Source: Cyclobacteriaceae bacterium | GTDB taxonomy: Bacteria > Bacteroidota > Bacteroidia > Cytophagales > Cyclobacteriaceae | DNA length: 24,603 nt | Direction of reading: 5' to 3' | Assembly (NCBI GenBank): GCA_030589835.1 | Contig: JAUUZS010000001.1 | Location: 1 to 24,603, forward strand | Part shown: positions 15,859 through 22,556 of the stretch, one piece after another | How positions within the stretch are numbered: position 1 is the stretch's first letter | Layout: every line of letters begins with the position of its first letter | The notes under the pieces: model-generated | What the model was told of the DNA's origin: nothing | Seen by the model: the letters and a program-made list of their open reading frames with translations, nothing else | Database searches by the model: none | Position numbers and translations under genes: made by a program

Positions 15859-15937
15859 GCTTTAAAATTTATCCGTCACCAAAAGATTTACCGGTAAGGC
15901 TAAAAATTATATCACTAAAAAAAAGAGCCTATTTCTT
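15850..15937. repeat. 12-bp perfect inverted repeat around 64 bp, at a stop codon
   Basis: AAGAAATAGGCT (15850-15861) includes the stop of the 377-aa gene, and its exact reverse complement AGCCTATTTCTT lies at 15926-15937. The 64-base interval contains the 8-bp palindrome TACCGGTA. The RNA could fold into a long-loop hairpin at the 3' end of the message; no T run follows directly, so simple intrinsic termination is doubtful. Confidence 0.45.
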
Positions 15938-16181
15938 CACATTTCCATACTAATTATCGCATTAATTGGTTAAGCCTACATCAGAAAGTTCTGCTTTTGG
16001 AAAATCGCATATTATGGAAATCAATTATTGAATTTCTGAAACAAAACTTTAGAAATTCAGTTTAACCATATTACGTATACGAAATACCTTAGGTAAAATA
16101 TTTGTATTTATTTAATGAGTACAATTAATAAAGTATAATATCATAAATAGATAATGGTATTTAACTAATAAACAAGGGGAC
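15859..16181. other. 323-bp intergenic region
   Basis: No gene is seen. It holds the right arm of the inverted repeat that begins in the 377-aa gene, a second inverted repeat GAATTTCT (16030-16037) and AGAAATTC (16051-16058) around 13 bases, and an 8-bp palindrome CGTATACG at 16074-16081. The last 100 bases are highly AT-rich and should carry the promoter for the receiver-like gene at 16182. An AATATTTG box near 16100 is one or two bases off the usual promoter pattern. Confidence 0.5.
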
Positions 16182-16631
16182 ATGCTAAACACATCACTGA
16201 CAACCAAAAAAGAAAATTGGATGCAAAGCTTAGGTATGAGCAGAGAAAAAATACCCGTCTTAATCATAGGGAATAATCCAATAGAAATGACATCTATTTA
16301 CAATATTTTGATCGGAATTAGGTCAAATTATTACCTGGCTGATGTTTGTTTCGATGTTGAAGACAGCTTTGATCGAATTAGTAAATCAAAACCACAAATA
16401 ATTATTATTGATGACAACTTATTATTTGATGACATCAAAAAAATGATTAGGGTTTTAAAGCAGAGTGCTAAAACAAAAAAAATAAAAATTATCACATTAA
16501 AAAGCTCAGATTGGGGAAATAAAATCTTTGATAATGTTGATGATTATATATTGAAGGATGCCATTAATTCTGAACAGTTAGACCGCCTTATTCAAAAAAA
16601 TCTTAATTTATTCGATCATCAATTGGTATAA
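16182..16631 (+). CDS. degenerate response-regulator receiver domain protein
   Basis: The 149-aa protein is a single receiver-like domain with a 23-residue N-terminal extension. Strand 1 is IPVLIIGNNP, where the usual acidic pair is replaced by Gly30-Asn31-Asn32. Strand 3 PQIIIIDDNL supplies a probable phospho-acceptor Asp77 (or Asp78). Strand 4 is IKIITLKSSD with Thr105, and strand 5 DDYILKDAI has the conserved Lys125. Loss of the metal-binding acids suggests poor or no classical phosphorylation. There is no output domain. It starts after a purine-rich aaggggac, an unusually good Shine-Dalgarno for Bacteroidota. It lies upstream of a glucan phosphorylase homologue and a glycogen-synthase-like gene in the same direction, but a terminator at 16855-16885 separates them, so a regulatory link is only inferred. 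Confidence 0.75.
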   Translation: MLNTSLTTKKENWMQSLGMSREKIPVLIIGNNPIEMTSIYNILIGIRSNYYLADVCFDVEDSFDRISKSKPQIIIIDDNLLFDDIKKMIRVLKQSAKTKKIKIITLKSSDWGNKIFDNVDDYILKDAINSEQLDRLIQKNLNLFDHQLV

Positions 16632-17026
16632 CCAAGCTAATGGTGATGATAATTAGTAACCCCTGAGTTAAGGTAAATATGGTATTTCAGCTGAGATGAT
16701 CGATTGTAAAAGCGCAATTAATTAACACAAATTAAGCTTGTCAATCTGGATTACAGTGTGGTGGTCCTACTGGCATCGAGCTGTATATGCGAAATAGAAA
16801 TATTAATGAATCATTAAAGATTAAATATAAAAGAGAAAAAATGAAATTGAGTGGCCCTGGCTGAAACCTTCAGTCAGGGTTTTTTGTTGGTAAACTATTG
16901 ATACATAGATACTCACCAAAAAGTGTGATGATTTTAAATAATCCTTTCAAAACATGGTATTTTTTAACGTATTATTGCAATTAATTTGTAGCAAAAAGAA
17001 GACTTTAAAGAAAAATTTAATATAAC
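16632..17026. other. 395-bp leader/intergenic region before the phosphorylase gene
   Basis: No full gene is seen. A strong hairpin terminator sits at 16855-16885. Overlapping its left arm is a 7-codon frame, ATG 16841 to TGA (peptide MKLSGPG), preceded by the purine-rich aaaagagaaaaa. Between the receiver gene and the hairpin are about 220 bases with no coding signal, so a short RNA ending at the hairpin is possible. Downstream, TTAATTTG at 16981-16988 is one base from the TAnnTTTG box and would start transcription about 30 bases before the ATG at 17027. Confidence 0.45.
16855..16885 (+). terminator. strong intrinsic terminator upstream of the phosphorylase gene
   Basis: CCCTGGCTGAA (16855-16865) pairs with TTCAGTCAGGG (16869-16879) in an 11-bp stem with one G-T pair and a 3-nt loop, followed at once by six T (16880-16885). 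It ends transcription from the receiver gene or an RNA starting after it. Because it lies 141 bp before the phosphorylase ATG, it could also act as an attenuator if transcription passes through. Confidence 0.8.
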
Positions 17027-18694
17027 ATGGCATTACCAGAGAAATATCAACATCCCTACGCATTTGATCCAAAATATCATAAAAGTGTTGCATACTTCAG
17101 TATGGAATTTGCAATTGCACAACCCTTAAAGACCTACTCAGGTGGTTTGGGTTTTTTAGCAGGTTCACATATGAGAAGTGCATATGAGCTCAAACAAAAT
17201 ATGGTTGGTGTAGGCATATTATGGAAATATGGATATTATGATCAAATCAGAAAAGGAGACCAATCAATGGATGCGCTGTTTCAGGAAAAGCTATATTCTT
17301 TTTTAGAAGACACGGGTATCAATTTTCAGATCGAAATCAACAACCATCCAGTAAATGTAAAAGCATTTTACCTTTCCCCTGAAATTTTTGGTACTGTACC
17401 GATGTTTTTTCTGTCTACCGATTTACCTGAAAATGATTACTTGGCACAATCCACCTCACACAAACTTTACGACTCGGATCCCGCTGGTAAAGTTGCACAA
17501 AGTATCCTTTTGGGCGTTGGTGGAGCAAAATTATTGGAGCTATTAGAGCATGAAACCGAAATCTATCACCTCAACGAAGCGCACGCCTTGTCGCTTGCTT
17601 TTTATTTATTAAGCAAGAATAATGATCTGTCCATCTTGAAAGAAAAACTCGTTTTCACGACGCATACGCCAGAAGAAGCAGGAAATGAGAAGCACGACAT
17701 GAGATTACTGGATAAGTTTGGTTTTTTCTGTGGAATTCCATTCGATGAAGTTCAAAAAATGACAGGGATTGAAGATAATGTATTTAATCATTCCTTGGTA
17801 GCATTGAGGCTTGCAAAAATCGCCAACGGAGTATCACAAATCCATGGGGAAGTTGCAAATAAAATGTGGAATAAATATGACAATATTTGTCCTATTATTT
17901 CGATCACCAATGCGCAGAACAAAAAATATTGGAAAGATCAACGCTTGAATAGGGCAATGGAAATGAGTGATGATAACCTATTGGCACAACGGAAAAAAGA
18001 GCTGAAAAAGGATTTATTTGATGTGGTCGCCGACCAGACTGGGCAACTATTTGATAAAGATGTACTTACCATCGTTTGGGCGAGAAGGTTTGCAGAGTAC
18101 AAAAGACCGGGGATGATCACCCAGGATGTAGAAAGATTCAATAAAATCATGGCCGATAAAGATCGACCGGTTCAGATAATATGGGCTGGAAAACCATATC
18201 CTATGGATTACAATGCCATCAGTACATTTAACAGTTTGGTTCATTTAAGTAAAATACATGGCAACATTGCTGTTTTGGTAGGTTATGAATTACACTTGTC
18301 CGGTTTGTTAAAGGGTGGTTCTGATATCTGGCTAAATAATCCCAGGTTACCCAGAGAAGCTTCAGGCACCAGTGGCATGACGGCATCTATGGTAGGGTCT
18401 ATAAATTTCTCCACCTATGATGGCTGGATTCCTGAATATGCCAAGCATGGCGTAAATAGTTTTGTTGTCCCTCCCGTTAAGCTTTCTCTTCCAGTACATC
18501 AGCAGGATCAGTTGGATTTGCAAAACTTATTGGATATCCTTGAGGATGAAATCATACCAACATACTATGATAATCCTGAACAATGGATATCCATTATGAA
18601 AAGCAGTATGCAGGATGTCGTGCCATATTTTGATTCAGACCGGATGGCATATCAATATTATGAAAAGCTATATAGCTATCAGAAGATAGGATAA
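17027..18694 (+). CDS. alpha-glucan (glycogen) phosphorylase family protein, GT35, without PLP lysine
   Basis: The 555-aa protein matches the short alpha-glucan phosphorylase class. The N-terminus VAYFSMEFAI with TYSGGLGFLAGSH is diagnostic. HLNEAHA near residue 180 and THTPEEAGNE near 210 correspond to the family's HxNEGH and THTPxxAG. ITNAQNKKYW, FAEYKRPGM near 354 (phosphate-site Arg and Lys kept) and IIWAGKPYPMDY near 384 follow. The signature EASGTSGMTASMVGS, however, has Thr452 (codon ACG at 18380) where phosphorylases have the lysine that carries pyridoxal phosphate (GTSGMKA). Known enzymes release glucose-1-phosphate from glycogen and need that cofactor, so this one may be inactive, may use another mechanism, or may regulate. 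A terminator follows the gene, and a glycogen-synthase-like gene lies 188 bp further on. Confidence 0.85.
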   Translation: MALPEKYQHPYAFDPKYHKSVAYFSMEFAIAQPLKTYSGGLGFLAGSHMRSAYELKQNMVGVGILWKYGYYDQIRKGDQSMDALFQEKLYSFLEDTGINFQIEINNHPVNVKAFYLSPEIFGTVPMFFLSTDLPENDYLAQSTSHKLYDSDPAGKVAQSILLGVGGAKLLELLEHETEIYHLNEAHALSLAFYLLSKNNDLSILKEKLVFTTHTPEEAGNEKHDMRLLDKFGFFCGIPFDEVQKMTGIEDNVFNHSLVALRLAKIANGVSQIHGEVANKMWNKYDNICPIISITNAQNKKYWKDQRLNRAMEMSDDNLLAQRKKELKKDLFDVVADQTGQLFDKDVLTIVWARRFAEYKRPGMITQDVERFNKIMADKDRPVQIIWAGKPYPMDYNAISTFNSLVHLSKIHGNIAVLVGYELHLSGLLKGGSDIWLNNPRLPREASGTSGMTASMVGSINFSTYDGWIPEYAKHGVNSFVVPPVKLSLPVHQQDQLDLQNLLDILEDEIIPTYYDNPEQWISIMKSSMQDVVPYFDSDRMAYQYYEKLYSYQKIG

Positions 18695-18698
18695 GTTT

Positions 18699-18725
18699 AA
18701 AGCCCGTTAATCGGGCTTTTTTTAT
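18699..18725 (+). terminator. intrinsic terminator after the phosphorylase gene
   Basis: AAAGCCCG (18699-18706) and CGGGCTTT (18712-18719) form an 8-bp stem around the loop TTAAT, followed by a T run. It lies four bases after the stop codon, so the glycosyltransferase gene at 18883 probably has its own promoter. Confidence 0.85.
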
Positions 18726-18882
18726 GCTAAAAAAACATTGATTTTCTCAGGTCTAGATTTTTCAATGATTTTTATATCTCAATATGGATTTTAATTCTTA
18801 ACTTTCTAATTAATAAATATTACCGACTCTTTTAAATACTTTTTAAGTCGCATACAATTTTAACGAGAACCTAACAGAAAGC

Positions 18883-20199
18883 ATGAAAGTCCTTTCCCTG
18901 GCTTGGAAATATCATCCTTCAATAACGAGTGGCGTTGGTGTCGCCTGTGAAGGATTAAATAACGCCCTTTCTGAAATTGTAGACCTCACGGTTATTTATC
19001 CTAGTGGATCAAAGATAAAAATAGATAGAAATCAGATATTAAGCAGTGATGACCTGAATGAATTGCAAAAAATTCAAATAGATGAGGATTATACATCACT
19101 TACTGAAAATGGAAATATTGAGCTGGCTGTTCGATTGGATCCATACTTTACCTCATGGCAATCGCAAAAAACACACCGAAGCACTAGTAAGAAAAAAGTG
19201 GAGGCAATCTCTACACCTCAAACTGATAAGAAAGCAGAGGTAAAAGATCAGGCACTAATATTACCCCATAATGAAATTGATGTGTTTGGTGAAAGTGTGA
19301 AAGATAAGATATTCCTGTATAACCGACTGGTAGAAGAACTGGCCGAAAATCTGGAATTTGACCTCATACATGCCCATGACTGGATGACATTTCTGGCGGG
19401 AATATTTCTTAAAAATAAGTACAACAAACCTCTTGTGTTACATATTCATTCTCTTGAATATGACCGCGTTGGCCACAAAAACGCAAGTTGGGTTTTTGAA
19501 ATAGAAAGATTTGCCATGTCAAAGGCAGATATGGTAATTTCTGTGAGTGACTATACAGCAGGGCTAATTGAAAGTATCTATGGCCTTAGCAGCAACAAAA
19601 TCCGGAAAGTTTATAATGCGATTTCTATTCCTGAATTAAAAATTGAAAATAAACTCAATAACAATCCTTTGTTCAAGGTCTTATTTGCAGGCAGAATCTA
19701 TGAAAATAAAGGCATTGAATATTTTATTGAAATCGCCAAGCACGTGCTAAAAAAAGAAAAGGATGTGGAATTTGTGGTGGTAGGACGTGGAAGAGGAAAT
19801 GTGACGTTAGAAGAGTTTGAAGGATTTGCTGAAATAGAATCGAATTTCCAATATCTGGGATTTGTAGAAAGAAATGAATTGTTTGGACTCTATAAAGGGT
19901 GTGATGTATTGTGTATGCCATCTATTTCCGAACCATTTGGCCTGACCGCAATTGAGGCCGCTTATGTTGGCCTGCCAGTAGTGCTTTCCACAAATTCAGG
20001 GGCATCAGAAATATTAAAGCGAACTCCAAAAGCAGATTTTTGGGATACTGAAATATTTGCTAAACATATATTATCCTTAAAGAAGAATTCAGCAGCACGA
20101 AAAAAAATTATCTCTGACAATCTAGAAGATATTTCAATGCTATCCTGGAAAACCTCAGCATCCAAAGTACTCGACGTTTATCGTGGCATCCTATCCTAA
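18883..20199 (+). CDS. glycosyltransferase family 4/5, glycogen-synthase-like
   Basis: The 438-aa protein has a GT-B fold. The N-terminal half starts MKVLSLAWKYHPSITSGVGV, with the Gly-rich loop common to starch/glycogen synthases and GT4 enzymes, and continues with DLIHAHDWMTFLAG and PLVLHIHSLEYDRVG. The C-terminal half has VLFAGRIYENKGIEYFIEIA, VEFVVVGRGRG, FVERNELFGLYKGCDVLCMP and SEPFGLTAIEAAYVGLPVVL, the ExxxxxxxE donor site. The HAHDW and SLEYDR phrases fit synthases acting on alpha-glucan. Residues 90-125 are a Lys/Ser/Thr-rich, probably disordered insert, while flanking parts fit the normal fold. Its place next to the GT35 gene supports a role in storage glucan synthesis. Other acceptors such as trehalose or surface sugars cannot be excluded. 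Confidence 0.85.
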   Translation: MKVLSLAWKYHPSITSGVGVACEGLNNALSEIVDLTVIYPSGSKIKIDRNQILSSDDLNELQKIQIDEDYTSLTENGNIELAVRLDPYFTSWQSQKTHRSTSKKKVEAISTPQTDKKAEVKDQALILPHNEIDVFGESVKDKIFLYNRLVEELAENLEFDLIHAHDWMTFLAGIFLKNKYNKPLVLHIHSLEYDRVGHKNASWVFEIERFAMSKADMVISVSDYTAGLIESIYGLSSNKIRKVYNAISIPELKIENKLNNNPLFKVLFAGRIYENKGIEYFIEIAKHVLKKEKDVEFVVVGRGRGNVTLEEFEGFAEIESNFQYLGFVERNELFGLYKGCDVLCMPSISEPFGLTAIEAAYVGLPVVLSTNSGASEILKRTPKADFWDTEIFAKHILSLKKNSAARKKIISDNLEDISMLSWKTSASKVLDVYRGILS

Positions 20200-20380
20200 A
20201 TCTTTGATTTCAAAAAAAAATAAAAACATAGGATCAACCTGCTTTTTGCAGAATATCTCTGATAGATGTGCATTTGGTTTGTTTTATGGACATGGTTGTA
20301 GGTGCCTTTCGTAAAATTTTCACGCACATACCCATTCATATGGATCAAACCTAGAAAATAAATTGCTTGCCAGAAATACA

Positions 20381-21559
20381 TCAGCCATAATAATTGACTG
20401 TTAAAATGGTAATATCATCAAACTGGTCGGCAGTATCTATATAATCATTAACTTCCTTCATGAGTCTTTCATTTATTTGGGCAGGGGTCATTTTGGCATC
20501 CAGCGATTCTAATATTTCAATGCTTGGCTTAATAGTCCGTCTTACTCCCGCAGGATTCTTGGCATCCTCCAAACCATCTGAATATAAGACGATGGAATCG
20601 CCCGGCTTGATATGGAACTGATACTGTTTATATGGAAAATCTGCATCTACACAAATTGGTAAACCGGTTATTTTTTCAAAAATTTCAATCTTCTTGCCTT
20701 CACGAAGAATAAGAGGCCGCTCATGTCCTCCATCAACATAATTCACCTCTCCAGTTTTCAAATTAAGCACACAAACAAAAATTGTCACAAACATCATAGA
20801 GGTATTGTCCTCTGACAGCGATTTGTTGATTTTCTTTATCTCTTCTACCATATTGGCATTGGAGTGTCCTGAAATATTAGTCTTAATGAGCGATTTTGTA
20901 ATGGCCATAAACAATGCCGCAGAAATTCCTTTATCAGACACATCTCCTACCATAAAGAAGAGATGATCCTCATCGAGCAAGAAATAATCATATAAATCCC
21001 CACCCACGGATTTAGCCGGCTGAACTATGCCATGCAAATCAAAGTCTTTTCTATCGGGAAATGCAGGGTATTTCTTGGGCAGCATCGATTGCTGAATATC
21101 GTTGGCAATGGTAAGGTCTTTTTGAATAGAGAGCAATTTATCCCTATCCTTCTGTAGTTTCTTATACACTTCAATTTCCTCAATGGTCTTCTTTATGGTA
21201 ATCTCCATGTCATCAAAATTGATGGGCTTGGTGATAAAATCGAAAGCACCTCGATTCATCGCAGTACGGATATTTCCCATATCACCATATGCAGATACCA
21301 TGACAGTCTTGGTTTCAGGATTTTCCTTTTCTTTCAATTTTGATAAAAATGTCAGCCCATCCATTTCCGGCATATTAATATCACATAGGATTAAGGAAAT
21401 CTCCGGGTGTTTTTCTAGCTGATCAAGAGCCTGAACACCGTTTTGGGCAAATACAAAGCTAAACTCGTTGTTGCGGATGCTTTTCCTGAATTTTTGAGTA
21501 ATCAGCATTTCCATATCCTGCTCATCATCCACACATAATATTGATACTAAGTCTTCCAT
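20381..21559 (-). CDS. response regulator with PP2C (RsbU/SpoIIE-like) phosphatase output
   Basis: The 392-aa protein has a complete receiver domain (1-125) with acidic pair Asp11/Asp12, phospho-acceptor Asp60 (LILCDINMPEMDG), Ser89 and Lys111 (FITKPINF). A coiled linker near 125-160 leads to a PPM/SpoIIE phosphatase domain from about 180. The metal-binding aspartates are all present: VGGDLYDYF, MVGDVSDKGISAALFM, IVLYSDGLEDA and DQFDDITILTV. Such proteins dephosphorylate an anti-anti-sigma (STAS) protein when activated, releasing an alternative sigma factor in partner switching. No STAS protein or RsbW-like kinase is encoded in the window, so the target is elsewhere. It is the third gene after the sensor and the histidine kinase, 107 bp downstream of the latter. 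Confidence 0.94.
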   Translation of the reverse strand: MEDLVSILCVDDEQDMEMLITQKFRKSIRNNEFSFVFAQNGVQALDQLEKHPEISLILCDINMPEMDGLTFLSKLKEKENPETKTVMVSAYGDMGNIRTAMNRGAFDFITKPINFDDMEITIKKTIEEIEVYKKLQKDRDKLLSIQKDLTIANDIQQSMLPKKYPAFPDRKDFDLHGIVQPAKSVGGDLYDYFLLDEDHLFFMVGDVSDKGISAALFMAITKSLIKTNISGHSNANMVEEIKKINKSLSEDNTSMMFVTIFVCVLNLKTGEVNYVDGGHERPLILREGKKIEIFEKITGLPICVDADFPYKQYQFHIKPGDSIVLYSDGLEDAKNPAGVRRTIKPSIEILESLDAKMTPAQINERLMKEVNDYIDTADQFDDITILTVNYYG

Positions 21560-21666
21560 GTTTTCAATCTTTATTTATAATATGTATCTACCGCACATTG
21601 TAATGATAGTAGTAAATGGTTTATTTAATTTTTTAGAAAGGTTAGTACTGAATCAGCAACCCAACA

Positions 21667-22545
21667 TCATGATAAATCCAAAGGAATTTGTATTGTGAAC
21701 TCGGTATATCTATTTTCTTCTGAAGAAATATCTATTTTTCCTTTATGCACACGAGTTATTATGTCATGGCTCAGAGACAAACCAAGACCGGTTCCTTGCC
21801 CTTTTTGTTTGGTTGTAAAAAAAGGCTGGTAGATTTTATCAATAACCGATTGAGGCATTCCGGTACCGTTGTCTCTTATTGTTATTACAAAAGAGCCGGT
21901 ATTTCTTTTCGTTGTTAAAAGAATTTCCGGCGAGAATTCATCTTTCAATATTTTCTTCTTTTCATTCAACGCAAAGCAGGCGTTGTTGACAATATTAATA
22001 ATCACCCTGCTAATCTCCTGAATGCCGAGATTTACTTTTCCTAAATCAGGGTCGTAATTGGTTCTTATGGCTACATTAAAATCTTTATCATTTCCTCGTA
22101 CACCCTGATACCCAAGTTTAGCAAACTCATCGACCAATTGATTGACATCTACCCGTTCAAACGCTACTTGCTGATTGTCTTGTGTTTGGGAAAGCATTGA
22201 AAAAACGATGCGTTGTGCCCGCCCCCCATTATCCTGTATTTTCTTCAGGTTGGCTTCAAGCATTTGAGCCACCTCCTTAATCTCCTCTATTGCATCTTTA
22301 TCGGAATGGTCGGTCAGCTCGTGTACAACATCCTTCATCTCATGCAATAGGTCAATACTTAGCTCAGCAAAATTATTCACAAAATTTAGGGGGTTCTTTA
22401 TCTCATGCATTATCCCGGCAGATAGGGAACCTATAAAAGCCAACTTATCCAATTCAAATACTTTTTGTTTCAATCCCTCATTTTCTGCTGAAAGCTGCCT
22501 GATCTGCTCCTGGGCATTTGTGGGATCTATCTGCGTAGTTTCCAT
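21667..22545 (-). CDS. cytoplasmic histidine kinase
   Basis: The 292-aa protein has no membrane span. An N-terminal coiled coil (about 10-34, QEQIRQLSAENEGLKQKVFE) leads into the H-box LAFIGSLSAGIMHEIKNPLN with phospho-acceptor His47. The HATPase domain (about 180-290) has the N-box VIINIVNNACFALNEK, G1 ITIRDNGTGMPQ, F-box FFTTK and G2 GQGTGLGLSLS. The helix between them is long and acidic. Without a sensor region, it must take its signal from another protein, most plausibly the upstream sensor protein whose gene ends 11 bp before this start. It should phosphorylate the receiver at 20381-21559 downstream. All catalytic motifs are intact. Confidence 0.93.
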   Translation of the reverse strand: METTQIDPTNAQEQIRQLSAENEGLKQKVFELDKLAFIGSLSAGIMHEIKNPLNFVNNFAELSIDLLHEMKDVVHELTDHSDKDAIEEIKEVAQMLEANLKKIQDNGGRAQRIVFSMLSQTQDNQQVAFERVDVNQLVDEFAKLGYQGVRGNDKDFNVAIRTNYDPDLGKVNLGIQEISRVIINIVNNACFALNEKKKILKDEFSPEILLTTKRNTGSFVITIRDNGTGMPQSVIDKIYQPFFTTKQKGQGTGLGLSLSHDIITRVHKGKIDISSEENRYTEFTIQIPLDLS

Positions 22546-22556
22546 ATTTTCTGTAT

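Noticed and set aside
16960..16988. Promoter for the phosphorylase gene (TTTT, 17-bp spacer, TTAATTTG)
   Set aside because: Both boxes are off consensus and the spacer is short, so it is mentioned only as a possibility in the intergenic entry.
20196..20381. 61-codon minus-strand frame between the glycosyltransferase and the PP2C gene
   Set aside because: It begins in the PP2C stop region, has no domain or ribosome site, and the overlap with the glycosyltransferase end looks accidental.
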